Of a stretch of 64,000 nucleotides of DNA, positions 24,581 through 32,998 are shown piece after piece. The stretch comes from RYN-230 sp963770545. Its GTDB lineage: Bacteria; Actinomycetota; Actinomycetes; Streptosporangiales; Streptosporangiaceae. The stretch lies in contig CAVYQF010000003.1 in NCBI GenBank assembly GCA_963770545.1, positions 9,874-73,873 of the forward strand. The letters are read 5' to 3'. The position numbers and the translations under genes were made by a program. Under the pieces are notes generated by a model. The model searched no databases, had not been told where the DNA came from, and saw only the letters and a program-made list of their open reading frames with translations. Every line of letters begins with the position of its first letter. Position 1 is the first letter of the stretch.

Positions 24581-26323
24581 TCAGGGGCCAGGCGGGGCGG
24601 CCTGGCCAGGACGGGAACGAGGGACGGCGGTCCCGGGCCGCCCGGGTGCGGCGGTCCCGGGAGACGGTGGGTACGGCCCGGGCGGGACGGCCCAGGGCAG
24701 CCGGGGCAGGATGTGGCCGGCCGCCCCGGCGGCGACCACCCGGTCGGGCCGCACGACCACGGTCAGCGCCGGGTCGGCGGTGAGGGCACGCCGGACAGCG
24801 AGCGGTTCACCACCGGCGAGGCGGGCCTCGGTCCAGTCCCCCTCGGCCTTGACGGACGTGGGGCCGGACCCGGCGCTGATCCGGATCAGCAGCAGGCCGT
24901 GCCGCCGGCACAGATCCCGCAAGGCGGCCTCGGGCCGCCGCGCGGTGAGCACGGCGGTCCGCCCGGCCAGGAGCGTGTCCAGCCGGACCGGCTCGCCATC
25001 ACCCACGCGCACCAGCGGGTTGGGGAGCAGGCCACCGCTACGCGGCCTGGGCAACCGGCGCGGCAGCAACCACCCGGGCCGCGGTTGCAGCGCCCCGGTC
25101 TTCAGCCGTGGCGTCGCGGTGGAGGCCATGGCATCGCGGAGGCGGGCGCTGCGGACGGCCGCGGCCAGGGCCACCCGGCGGACGGCCGCGGCCCGGTCCT
25201 GGCCTCCGGTCATCGCCCAGCCGACCCTGACGGCCTTTTTCACCATGGCCCGGGCGTGGGGGCGGCGTTCGGCGTCGTAGGTGGCGAGCAGGTCCTCCCC
25301 GGCTCGGCCGGTCAGCACATGGGCGATCTTCCAGGCGAGATTGTCGGCGTCGCGCAGCCCGGCTCCCAGACCCTGGCCGATGAACGGCGGGGTGAGGTGG
25401 GCGGCGTCGCCGAGGAGGAAGACCCGCCCGGCCTGGAAGCGGTTGGCCAGCCGGGCGCGGAAGGTGTAGCTCGCGCTGCGGATGATCTCCAGTCCGGCCA
25501 GGTCATCCCGCCCGGTCCAGGGCTGCAGCAGGGCGCCGAGGGCCTGGGGGGTGGTCAGGCCGGCCTCGTCCTCACCGTCGCGCAGCTGGAACTCCCAGCG
25601 GTAACGGTCCCCAGTGACCTGCATGAAGGTGGACGCCCGGGCCGGGTCGCACACCTGTTCCACGCCGTCCCAGGTGTCGAGCCCGCCAGGGACCCGGATA
25701 TCGACGACTAGCCATCGCTCGGTGAATCCGAGGTCTTCCATGGTGATCCCGGCCAGGTCCCGGATCGTGCTCCCCGCGCCGTCGCAGCCCAGGACCAGGC
25801 ATCCGGTGAACGTGCGCACGGGCTCGTCCGGCGCCAGCCGCGCCACCACCTGGACCGGGGCGGCGGTCAGCGGCCCCGGCGGATCGTTATAGGAAATGAT
25901 CTCGGTCCCGCGGCAGAAACTGATCAGCGGATGCTGCGTCACCCGGGCCAGCAAGAGCTCTTCCAGGTCGGGCTGGTGGAACATGTTGGCCTGGGGGAAG
26001 CCGTGCACCCCGGCCTGCTCCCGGCGGAATTCGGCCATCACCCGGTGCCGGGCGTCGAGCAGGCGCAGCCCGCTGCCGGGCCGGGACCGGGCCAGGAAGC
26101 CTTCGCTGACGCCGAGATGGTGCAGGATCCGCGCCACCTCGTCGTCCAGGTGGACCGCGCGCGGCAGCGGATGCGGCTGGAGGTGCCGTTCCAGCAGGGT
26201 CACCGGGATGCCGGAGTCGGCGAGCAGCAGGGCGGCGACGGCGCCGACCGGGCCGGCGCCGACCACGATGACAGGCTGGGCGGTACGGAAAGGCGCCTCA
26301 GCGCCGGGGTGCTGGTCCTGCAT
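24581..26323 (-). CDS. FAD-dependent aromatic hydroxylase (MhpA/PheA-like)
   Basis: The 580-residue flavoprotein has the FAD dinucleotide site VGAGPVGAVAALLLADSG (GxGxxG at 22-27), the DG motif LVLGCDGAGSTIR, and the GD motif RVFLLGDAAHLTPPFIGQGL. The C-terminal thioredoxin-like part is followed by a Pro-rich tail. Members use NAD(P)H and O2 to hydroxylate phenolic rings, as 3-(3-hydroxyphenyl)propionate hydroxylase does. The ATG at 26323 overlaps the end of the CoA ligase gene by 26 bases. In the operon it would make the catechol-type substrate for the extradiol dioxygenase. The exact substrate is not readable. Confidence 0.88.
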   Translation of the reverse strand: MQDQHPGAEAPFRTAQPVIVVGAGPVGAVAALLLADSGIPVTLLERHLQPHPLPRAVHLDDEVARILHHLGVSEGFLARSRPGSGLRLLDARHRVMAEFRREQAGVHGFPQANMFHQPDLEELLLARVTQHPLISFCRGTEIISYNDPPGPLTAAPVQVVARLAPDEPVRTFTGCLVLGCDGAGSTIRDLAGITMEDLGFTERWLVVDIRVPGGLDTWDGVEQVCDPARASTFMQVTGDRYRWEFQLRDGEDEAGLTTPQALGALLQPWTGRDDLAGLEIIRSASYTFRARLANRFQAGRVFLLGDAAHLTPPFIGQGLGAGLRDADNLAWKIAHVLTGRAGEDLLATYDAERRPHARAMVKKAVRVGWAMTGGQDRAAAVRRVALAAAVRSARLRDAMASTATPRLKTGALQPRPGWLLPRRLPRPRSGGLLPNPLVRVGDGEPVRLDTLLAGRTAVLTARRPEAALRDLCRRHGLLLIRISAGSGPTSVKAEGDWTEARLAGGEPLAVRRALTADPALTVVVRPDRVVAAGAAGHILPRLPWAVPPGPYPPSPGTAAPGRPGTAVPRSRPGQAAPPGP

Positions 26324-28193
26324 GGCGGTGCTCGCTTTCTTGCGGGGCGTCCGTGCTGCTTCCGGCCACCTGCGGACGGGTGCGGACGGCGAAGGCGTAT
26401 CCGGCCAGGGCCGCGCGGACTTCGCCGGGGTCGGCGCCGGTCACGGTCACGACCAGCTGGCCGTCCTCGTGGGCCGCGCTGACCTCGAAGCTGGCCGGCA
26501 CGGCGGCGCTGGCCAGGGCCTCGGCGGTGGCGCGCGAGGCAGCGTCGGCGGCCAGGGCGGGCTTGTAGGGCTTGCCGACCTCGGTGAGGGGGATGGCCGG
26601 GAGGGGGTAGATCCGTTTCGGCCGGGCGGCGCGCTCACCGATGCTGGTACCGGCCCAGGCCAGCAGTTCCGCCTCGTCGAACTGGCCGGGGTCGACCGGG
26701 ACGACGTAGGCGACCGGCACCTCACCCGAGTGCGGGTCCGGGGACCCGACGGCCGCCGCGGCGGCTACGGCGGGGTGGCGGAGCAGGGCTTCCTCGATGA
26801 CGCGGGGGTCGATGTTATGGCCGCCCCGGATGATGAGGTCCTTGGCCCGGCCGGTGAGGTAGACGAACCCGTCCGCGTCGAGGTGGCCGAGATCGCCGGT
26901 GTCCAGCCAGCCGTCTCGGACGGCGTCGCCGCGGCGCACCCGCGGGCCGCCGGGTCCGGGTTCGGTGAGGTACCCGGCGAACACGGCCGGCCCGCCGATG
27001 GCCAGCACCCCGGTCTCGCCCGCGGCGCAGTCCGCCCACGACCCGTCATCTCCGATCCGGACCGCTTTCACCCGCTGGCCGGGCAGGGCCCGGCCCACGG
27101 ATCCGGTCCGTTCCTCGCCGGGCCGGGTCCAGGTGCTGGCGCAGGTCGCCTCGGTGAGCCCGTAACCCTCCAGCAGGCGCGCCCCGGTGCGCCGGGCGAA
27201 GCCCTCGCGCACCGCGGACGTCAGCGGGGAGGCGCCCACGATGGGCAGCCGCAGTGAGCTGATGTCGGCGTCGGCCGGGAGCCGGGCCAGGGTGCCGTAG
27301 ACGGTGGGGACGGCGGACATCGCGGCGATGCGGTAGTGCTCGACGATCTTCCAGAAGTGCTGGTAAAGGGCCGGGTCGCGGTAGCCGCCCGGACCGGGCC
27401 ACACCACGCGCGCCCCGCCGAACATGGGCGCGATGCCGGTGACGATCAGGGCGTTGACGTGGAACAGCGGCAGCCCGCCCAGCATGGCCTCGCCCGGGGC
27501 CAGGCTGCTGCTCTCGGTGATCCCCCGGGCGCAGGCCAGCTGGTTGGCGTGGGTCTGCGCGGCGATCTTCGGCGCCCCGGTGGTCCCCCCTGTGTGCACG
27601 AACGCGGCCAGATCCCCCGCCGCCGGGCGGCTGATCGTGGTCAGGCTGGCAGAGGGCTGTCCAGCGATCAGGTCCTCCAGGTAGGCAGCGGGCACGCCAC
27701 CGGCGGCCAGGGCGGGCGGCCGGCCGGTGGCGCCGTCGGGCCGCACCGCGAGGACGGCGTTCATCCGGGCTCGCCGGGCCACCGCGAGGAGACGTTCCCA
27801 GAGCTGCGGGTCCAGCTCCGGGCCGGCCGCGACGAGGATCCGTGACCCGGTCCGGCGGATGAGCTCGGCGATCCGCTCGCCGGCCAGGGCGGGATTGACC
27901 GGGGCGGCGATCCCGGCCGCCTGCGCGGCCAAGGTCGCGGCGAAGAGCATCGAGGTGTTGGGACCGCACAGGGTGACCGCGTCCGGCCGCCGGATCCCCA
28001 GGCTGGCCAGGCCGTTGGCGAGCTGCGTCACCGTGCCGGCCAGTTCGGCGAAGGTCCAAGTCCGGCAGGAGACGTAGGCGGCCGGGTCGGGGATCCACTG
28101 GGTGGCGATGCCGTCCGGCCAGGCGCGGGCGGCGTCCAGCAGTAGCTGGTAGGTCGACTCAGGCAGCGGCAGGACCTCTGGCGCGGTGGTCAT
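26298..28193 (-). CDS. AMP-forming acyl/aryl-CoA ligase
   Basis: The ~631-residue ANL enzyme has the phosphate-binding loop VHTGGTTGAPKIAAQTHAN, the GYGLTEATCAS motif, the GWLDTGDLGHLD adenylate-domain end, and the C-terminal catalytic lysine region PLTEVGKPYKPAL. It would activate a carboxylic acid with ATP and CoA, here probably a ring-fission or aromatic acid. The last ~80 residues extend past the usual end as an extra domain of unknown role. The ATG at 28193 overlaps the preceding gene's stop (ATGA), which decides the start against a longer upstream frame. Residues of the amino-acid-rich linker are Ala/Pro rich. Confidence 0.9.
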   Translation of the reverse strand: MTTAPEVLPLPESTYQLLLDAARAWPDGIATQWIPDPAAYVSCRTWTFAELAGTVTQLANGLASLGIRRPDAVTLCGPNTSMLFAATLAAQAAGIAAPVNPALAGERIAELIRRTGSRILVAAGPELDPQLWERLLAVARRARMNAVLAVRPDGATGRPPALAAGGVPAAYLEDLIAGQPSASLTTISRPAAGDLAAFVHTGGTTGAPKIAAQTHANQLACARGITESSSLAPGEAMLGGLPLFHVNALIVTGIAPMFGGARVVWPGPGGYRDPALYQHFWKIVEHYRIAAMSAVPTVYGTLARLPADADISSLRLPIVGASPLTSAVREGFARRTGARLLEGYGLTEATCASTWTRPGEERTGSVGRALPGQRVKAVRIGDDGSWADCAAGETGVLAIGGPAVFAGYLTEPGPGGPRVRRGDAVRDGWLDTGDLGHLDADGFVYLTGRAKDLIIRGGHNIDPRVIEEALLRHPAVAAAAAVGSPDPHSGEVPVAYVVPVDPGQFDEAELLAWAGTSIGERAARPKRIYPLPAIPLTEVGKPYKPALAADAASRATAEALASAAVPASFEVSAAHEDGQLVVTVTGADPGEVRAALAGYAFAVRTRPQVAGSSTDAPQESEHRHAGPAPRR

Positions 28194-29158
28194 GGCGTCT
28201 TCCCGATCACGGTGGTGCGCTGGATACCGAGGTTCAGCTGCCCGTCCGGAGTGGCGATGGTGGCGGTAATGACGTCGCCGTCCCGCAGGTAGCGGGGGTT
28301 GGCGGCCTGCCGGCGGAAGAACAGCTGCCACCGGATGGCGGGCGACAGCAGCCCGGCCAGCGTCTCCACCGGCTTAGCGGGCGCCTTGAGGGCGGTGCCG
28401 CCAGGCGTGCCGGTCAGCAGCAGGTCCCCGGGGGCCAGCGGCTGGAAGCGGGACAGCAGGGTCAGCGCCTGGGCGGGCGCGACGATCATGTCGGCGGCGA
28501 ACGCGTCCTGCCGTACCTCGCCGTTGACCGACAGGGTGAGCCGCAGTGAGCTGAGCCGGGCCAGGCCGGCGGCGTCGACCAGGGTCAGCCACGGGCCGGC
28601 CGGGGTGAACGTGGGGTAGGACTTGGCCTCGTAGAACTGGGTCTTGGTGAGCTGGATCTGCCGGGCGCTGACGTCGTTGGCGACCACCAGTGCGGCCACG
28701 TAGCGGGCCAGGGTGGCGTCAGTCACCGTGGTGCCGGCCGGCAGGCCGGCGCCGATGACCAGGCCCAGCTCGACCTCATAGTCGAGGAAGGAGACGCCGT
28801 CCGGGCGGATGATGTCCCCGGCCGGGCCGGTCAGGGAATGGGAGGCCTTGCGGAAGAACGTCGGCGGGACCCGGTCCGGGTTCACGCCGGAGTCGAGCGC
28901 ATGAGAACGGTAGTTCACCGCCTGGGCCACGATCCGGGCGGGCGCGGTCACCGGGCTGAGCAGGTCCAGGGACCCGGCTGGGACCGCCCGCTGCGGATCG
29001 GCAGCCGCCACCAGCCGCGCCGTTTCGATCGCGGCGTCCAGGGCGGCCCGGCTGGCCAGCAGGGCGGCGGTCGTGGGCGCGGTCAGGCCGAGCGGAATCA
29101 GGCCGGCCGGAGTGACCAGCCACCAGCCGTCGGCGGTCCGGCCCAGGCGGGCACTCAT
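28190..29158 (-). CDS. Fumarylacetoacetate-hydrolase-family protein
   Basis: The 322-residue protein has the FAH-family catalytic region: PPTFFRKASHSLTGPAGDII, FLDYEVELGLVIG with the acidic metal ligands, then NDVSARQIQ, the KSYPTFTPAGPW segment and GDLLLTGTPGG. Members hydrolyse C-C bonds of, or isomerise, ring-fission products in aromatic degradation. Its ATG overlaps the stop of the dioxygenase gene (ATGA, 29155-29158) and its own stop overlaps the CoA ligase start, so the middle of the operon is tightly coupled. It would act directly after ring cleavage. Confidence 0.92.
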   Translation of the reverse strand: MSARLGRTADGWWLVTPAGLIPLGLTAPTTAALLASRAALDAAIETARLVAAADPQRAVPAGSLDLLSPVTAPARIVAQAVNYRSHALDSGVNPDRVPPTFFRKASHSLTGPAGDIIRPDGVSFLDYEVELGLVIGAGLPAGTTVTDATLARYVAALVVANDVSARQIQLTKTQFYEAKSYPTFTPAGPWLTLVDAAGLARLSSLRLTLSVNGEVRQDAFAADMIVAPAQALTLLSRFQPLAPGDLLLTGTPGGTALKAPAKPVETLAGLLSPAIRWQLFFRRQAANPRYLRDGDVITATIATPDGQLNLGIQRTTVIGKTP

Positions 29159-30297
29159 GAGCTCATCGCCTTGACCAGCCCGCGCAGCGCGGCGAAATCG
29201 ACCTCGTTGCCCTTTTCCCGCAGCGCCCTGATCGCGGCCAGCACGATGGCGGGGTCCCGGGTGCCGGTGAACTCGGCGGTGACCTTCGGTCCCCACTGGG
29301 CCAGCCCGCTGGCCGACAGCGGGGCCCAACCGGGCGGCACGGAGGAGTCGAACACGTCACCGTCGGCGTAGTGCTCGAACATGAGCCGGTCAGTGTCGCG
29401 CCAGTAATCGAAGATCTGGCTGCCCTGGATGTGCCGGCCGATGCCCCAGGCGTGCCGGTAACCCAGCTCCCGCAAGTAGGCGCCGCTGGCGGCGACCTCA
29501 TCCAGGTCGGTGAGCTGGTAGGCCGAGTGCACGTAGCCGGTGTGCGGGGCCAGCAGCATGGCCAGGGTGTGATGATCGGTGGGAACGCCGCCTTGGTCGC
29601 AACGGATGAACGCCATCACCGGGCCGCGCCCGCGCTGCCCGTCCAGGTACAGGAAGTCGCTCACGATCAGCCCGAGCGTGTCCAGGTACCAGTCCAGCGC
29701 GGCACCGAACCGGGTGGTCCCGAGCACCACGTGCCCCAGCCGCTCGATCTCCGCGGCCCGCCGCACCGGCCGCTGCGAAGCATTGACCCGCACCGGCGCC
29801 GGACCGAAGTTCAGCGACAGCGGCGCCCGCCCGGGCAGCGCCGGTAGGTCAGGGACGCCATGCACCACCCGCACCGGGATCCCGCTGGGATCGCGCAGCG
29901 CGACGGCATGGCCGCCCCCGTGCACGGTGACCGTCCCGCCAGTGCTGCGGGCCAGCCGGTCCAGGTCCTCTCGGGCGGCGGCCTGGAACACGGGCCCGAT
30001 GAACCGGGCCCGCGGGCCGCGGTGCACGGCCAGGCACGGCACCGACGCCTGCCGGCCGCGCAGGAGCAGCGTGTCCGGCATCCGGTCGGCGAGAGTGAAA
30101 CCGAAGTCGGCCAGGAACCGCTCGGCCGCCTCCAGGTCCGGCTTCTGGAATTCCAGCCACGCCAGCCCCGCCACCTTCACCAGCGGGTTACGCGACCGCC
30201 CCAGGTGCTCCCCTGGCAGCGCCCCGTTCGCGCTGTGCAAGGCCCGGTGCGGGTCCTGGTCCTGGGCCGCGCGCGGCGGGTTCGGATGTGCCGTCAT
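29155..30297 (-). CDS. VOC-superfamily extradiol ring-cleavage dioxygenase
   Basis: The 380-residue protein has two vicinal-oxygen-chelate modules (about 45-150 and 185-325). The second keeps the metal ligands of type I extradiol enzymes: His in RLGHVVLGT, His in TDHHTLAML, and Glu in LMFEHYADGD. It should open a catechol-type ring next to the hydroxyls using Fe(II) and O2. It is the first gene of the operon; GAGGGAGAG lies upstream of the ATG. The promoter carries the palindrome that is also found before the TetR gene. The N-terminal 40 residues are polar and not conserved. Confidence 0.9.
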   Translation of the reverse strand: MTAHPNPPRAAQDQDPHRALHSANGALPGEHLGRSRNPLVKVAGLAWLEFQKPDLEAAERFLADFGFTLADRMPDTLLLRGRQASVPCLAVHRGPRARFIGPVFQAAAREDLDRLARSTGGTVTVHGGGHAVALRDPSGIPVRVVHGVPDLPALPGRAPLSLNFGPAPVRVNASQRPVRRAAEIERLGHVVLGTTRFGAALDWYLDTLGLIVSDFLYLDGQRGRGPVMAFIRCDQGGVPTDHHTLAMLLAPHTGYVHSAYQLTDLDEVAASGAYLRELGYRHAWGIGRHIQGSQIFDYWRDTDRLMFEHYADGDVFDSSVPPGWAPLSASGLAQWGPKVTAEFTGTRDPAIVLAAIRALREKGNEVDFAALRGLVKAMSS

Positions 30298-30344
30298 GAT
30301 CGTTACTCTCCCTCGTAATGAATTTCTTCATCAGTCTTGTAATC

Positions 30345-30374
30345 TATCATCAGTTATGATTAGGCTCTCGTCAA
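30345..30374 (-). promoter_or_regulatory. Catabolic operon promoter with TetR-type operator
   Basis: On the minus strand TTGACG (30369-30374) and ATGATA (30345-30350) are separated by 18 bases, a plausible sigma-70 promoter about 50 bases before the dioxygenase start. The palindrome ATCATCAGTTATGAT (30346-30360) covers the -10 and part of the spacer. It matches the palindrome before the TetR gene (31174-31188) in 11 of 13 core positions, TCATCA(G/C)T(T/A)ATGA. The divergent HdeD gene starts 84 bases beyond it and could be co-regulated. Confidence 0.65.
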
Positions 30375-30443
30375 GCGCTGGTGCTGACCGGGCCGCAAGT
30401 GGCCCGGGAACCCAGGCCAGCGGAGGTAAGGAAAGGAAGCGTC

Positions 30444-31004
30444 ATGCTCAAGTCACTCAGTACTTCCCTGATCGTGCGCGGTGTCCTCGCCCTCGCCGTG
30501 GGGGTCATCGCGCTGGCCTGGCCCCAGGTCACGGTCCTGGCGCTGGTCATCTTGTTCGCGGTCTACGCGTTCATGGCGGCGGGCCTGGAGGCCATGCGGG
30601 CATTCAGCAGCAGCACCGCCGGGCCGGTAGCCGGGCATCTGCTGCTCGGGCTGGCCGACCTGGCGGCCGGCGTGGTCGCCCTGGCCTGGCCGGGGCCCAC
30701 CGCGCTGGTCCTGGTGCTGATCGTCGCCAGCTGGGCGGTCGTCGCCGGTGGGTTCGAGATCGCAGCCGCTTTCACCAGCGGCGAGCCGGCCGGGACGCGG
30801 GCCGTGTTCATCCTGGGCGGCCTGGTCTCCATCGCGTTCGGGGTCGTGCTGTTCGCCCACCCGGGCGCCGGCGCGCTCACCCTCGCGCTGCTGTTCGGCC
30901 TGTTCAACCTGATCTACGGCGGCTGGGCGCTTGCCCAGGGCATTGAACTGCGCCACACCCGGCACGCGGTGCAGTCCGCCGTGCGCGTGCCGCATGCGGC
31001 CTGA
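30444..31004 (+). CDS. HdeD-family (DUF308) membrane protein
   Basis: The 186-residue protein has six hydrophobic segments in three DUF308 repeats (for example VRGVLALAVGVIALAWPQVT, LLGLADLAAGVVALAWPGPT, LGGLVSIAFGVVLFAHPGAG). HdeD in E. coli belongs to the acid-resistance island; the biochemical role is unknown. The ATG at 30444 follows GGAAAGGAAGC; upstream in-frame sequence is not conserved. It is divergent from the catabolic operon and is followed by a hairpin terminator. A second HdeD gene lies at 39.5-40.1 kb. Confidence 0.88.
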   Translation: MLKSLSTSLIVRGVLALAVGVIALAWPQVTVLALVILFAVYAFMAAGLEAMRAFSSSTAGPVAGHLLLGLADLAAGVVALAWPGPTALVLVLIVASWAVVAGGFEIAAAFTSGEPAGTRAVFILGGLVSIAFGVVLFAHPGAGALTLALLFGLFNLIYGGWALAQGIELRHTRHAVQSAVRVPHAA

Positions 31005-31035
31005 GCCAGGCCCGCTGGCCGGCCTGGTCAGCTGC

Positions 31036-31074
31036 CGAGTAGTTCTCCAGCAGCCCCGGCTGGAGAACTACGGC
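31036..31074 (+). terminator. Hairpin terminator after hdeD-like gene
   Basis: GTAGTTCTCCAGC (31039-31051) pairs perfectly with 31059-31071 around a 7-base loop, extended by CCG/CGG outside. It lies 35 bases after the HdeD stop and separates it from the TetR gene. Confidence 0.8.
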
Positions 31075-31153
31075 ATGCTGTGGCCCGGCAGCGCCGCTGG
31101 GCGCCGGGCGCCGCTCCCCAGCAGGCCTGCGACCTGCGACCTGCGAGGGAAGG

Positions 31154-31188
31154 TATAATCAGTTCTGTATCCGCTCATCACTAATGAG
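31154..31188 (+). promoter_or_regulatory. tetR promoter and autoregulatory operator
   Basis: TATAAT at 31154-31159 is a consensus -10 box. CTCATCACTAATGAG (31174-31188) is an inverted repeat with 5-base arms around a 5-base centre, placed at the expected start of transcription, and it closely matches the palindrome in the catabolic operon promoter. This is the layout of an autorepressing TetR gene. An in-frame ATG at 31184 falls inside the operator and is not used as the start. Confidence 0.7.
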
Positions 31189-31219
31189 TGAAGTGGCCAC
31201 AGTCACGGGGAGAGAGAGC

Positions 31220-31873
31220 ATGGCGCAGGCGGCACCGGCAGGCACACCCCAGCCTTCGCGGCTGGACCGGCGCAAGGCCCGCACGCGGCAGGCCCTGATT
31301 GGCGCGGCCGTCCAGCTGATCGCCCAGGGCCGCGGGGAGCGGGCCAGCATCCAGGAGATCACTGACGCCGCCGACATCGGCTTCGGCTCCTTCTACAACC
31401 ACTTCGACAGCAAGGACGAGCTGTTCGCGACGGCTTCCGCGGAGGTCATGGAGCGCTGGGGCCAGATGATCGACCGGGCCAGCGCGGGCATCAGCGACCC
31501 CGCCGAAGTGTTCGCCGTCTCGTTCCGGATCTCCGGCCGGCTCAGCTGGACCCACCCCGAAATGGCGCGGTTCCTCACCGGTGGCGGGCTAGACCTCCTG
31601 GATGCCCCCACCGGGCTGGCCCCCCGCGCCCTCCGCGACATCAAAGCAGGCCAGGACGCCGGGCGCTTTACCACTGCCGACGCCGAGATCGCCCTCAGCG
31701 CCGTAGCGGGCGGCCTGCTCGGTCTGCTGCGCCAGGGCCAGCGTTACCCCGAACGTGTCAACGAGACAACCGTCAACCAGCTCGCCGAGGCCATGCTGCG
31801 CCTGCTCGGCATCCCGGCCACCGAAGCCGCCCGCCTCGCCGCGGTCACGCTCCCAGACACCGGCACCTGGTGA
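31220..31873 (+). CDS. TetR-family repressor of the catabolic operon
   Basis: The 217-residue protein has an N-terminal TetR helix-turn-helix (about 14-60: RKARTRQALIGAAVQLIAQG, then SIQEITDAADIGFGSFYNHFDSKDELF) and a helical ligand-binding domain with the motif RFLTGGGLDLLDAPTGLAPRAL. The ATG at 31220 has GGGGAGAGAG just upstream. Nearly the same palindrome occurs at its own promoter and at that of the dioxygenase operon, so it most likely represses both until an aromatic compound or CoA ester binds. The ligand is inferred only from context. Confidence 0.88.
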   Translation: MAQAAPAGTPQPSRLDRRKARTRQALIGAAVQLIAQGRGERASIQEITDAADIGFGSFYNHFDSKDELFATASAEVMERWGQMIDRASAGISDPAEVFAVSFRISGRLSWTHPEMARFLTGGGLDLLDAPTGLAPRALRDIKAGQDAGRFTTADAEIALSAVAGGLLGLLRQGQRYPERVNETTVNQLAEAMLRLLGIPATEAARLAAVTLPDTGTW

Positions 31874-31999
31874 CATCCAGCGCGAGAAAATCACCCAACC
31901 GATGCAACGCCGGCTCACACTGACGCCCACGAGACTCGACGTAGTACCCGAAATGCCGGAGAGACGGCTGGGTCACATGGTGTAGTCGGCGCGGGTGCC

Positions 32000-32190
32000 G
32001 ACGTGGGTGGCTGAGCACGTTGATCCGGTCACGAAAGCGGCGATCACCCGCACGGTCAGCCCAGGCCGCTTGGGGCGGGTGACCTGACCGCGCAGGACCG
32101 CGACCTCATGCCGCAGGCCAGGATCTCCACGTCTTTGGGGGCGCCGCTGCGCCCGAGCAGCGCCAGCCAGCCGAACATCCGGACCATGAG
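32000..32190 (-). mobile_element. Fragment of an integrase-type transposase gene (copy 1)
   Basis: The minus strand encodes MVRMFGWLALLGRSGAPKDV and, after a one-base shift, LRHEVAVLRGQVTRPK. That is the characteristic N-terminus of a family of actinobacterial IS transposases with an integrase core (pattern DVEILVLRHEVAVLRRQV.RPK). The frame then degenerates and the catalytic domain is missing. A second fragment of the same family lies at 34.4-34.6 kb. Confidence 0.65.
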
Positions 32191-32255
32191 CAGATAGCCG
32201 ACGCGGAGGATAGAAGACCAGGCCAGATGCTCTGCGCGAGTTATGGCCCCCCACA

Positions 32256-32306
32256 GGGGAATTACCTGAGCGCTAACCCGTCAGACCCGGGGAATTACCT
32301 GAGCGC
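32256..32306. repeat. Two 18-base direct repeats at the edge of the transposase fragment
   Basis: GGGGAATTACCTGAGCGC occurs at 32256-32273 and 32289-32306, with a period of 33 bases. The repeats sit just upstream of the 5' end of the minus-strand transposase fragment, so they may be part of the element's end or a duplication left by its insertion. Confidence 0.6.
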
Positions 32307-32527
32307 CGGCAGCCAGCCACGCCCGCTCGCCGACATAACCCCGCACATGATCTTCTCTTTAGCATCGAGATGCGTGCGGACCATGAAGGCCGTTGGTGCA
32401 GGTCACAAGGTTTGCGGTCCGGCTGGGGTCGCTGCTGAAAGGCGCAGTTGCACTTTGCTGCTGCACAAAGTCAAACGCTCAAACTCCTGCTGGGAGCGTA
32501 CGCTGGAAACACCTTCGAAAAGAGATC

Positions 32528-32731
32528 ATGATGCTCGCACTACTGCTCATTCTCGTCCCACTCATCGCTCTGGTTATCTGGGCCGTCGTGTACGACTTCA
32601 ATCGGCGCCGCCGCCACGCTCCGCTCACCGGTCACGACATCAGTTCGGCAGCACGCAGGGCTCGGGCCGGCGCAGACGCCCGTCGCGACGTTGCCGGCGG
32701 AAGCGACAGTGGGCCTGCCCCCGGCATGTGA
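32528..32731 (+). CDS. Small single-pass membrane protein
   Basis: The 67-residue protein MMLALLLILVPLIALVIWAV has one N-terminal membrane helix, then VYDFNRRRRHAPLTGHDISS and an Ala/Arg-rich cytoplasmic tail. The paired ATG codons at 32528 and 32531 follow AAAAGAGATC, a weak ribosome binding site. A longer in-frame upstream extension is Cys-rich and not protein-like. No family is recognised. Confidence 0.5.
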   Translation: MMLALLLILVPLIALVIWAVVYDFNRRRRHAPLTGHDISSAARRARAGADARRDVAGGSDSGPAPGM

Positions 32732-32890
32732 CGACCCTCGTGTCTTACCGGCCAGGGTCGCGGCGTGGAAGCCGTCAAGATCGCAGACCGGCCACCCCAT
32801 GCTGGTTCGGGGCAGATGATCGGCGGCGACGGTGACCCTTTGCTCCTGGGAGAACCTCAATCATTGACGTCCCATCTTCGAACGGGCGTG

Positions 32891-32998
32891 TCAGTAGGGC
32901 TTGTACCCAGAGGTGAGGTTGGCAGCGTAAATAACGAGCAACACGAGCAAAATAACCGCTACGATAACCACCAGGATGATCACGGCTTTCCGGTTCAT
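32891..32998 (-). CDS. 35-residue membrane micropeptide
   Basis: A short open frame reads MNRKAVIILVVIVAVILLVL then LVIYAANLTSGYKPY and stops. It has a basic start, one Val/Ile/Leu-rich membrane helix and a short polar tail. GGAAAGG sits about 8 bases before the ATG, a near-ideal spacing. Codons include several AT-rich ones (GTT, ATT, GTA), unlike neighbouring genes. A single-pass regulatory or toxin-like membrane peptide is possible; the function is unknown. Confidence 0.6.
   Translation of the reverse strand: MNRKAVIILVVIVAVILLVLLVIYAANLTSGYKPY

Noticed and set aside
30361..30420. GGGCC/GGCCC inverted repeat before the HdeD gene as a hypoxia box
   Set aside because: Spacing is wrong for the DevR consensus, and the sequence is common in GC-rich DNA.
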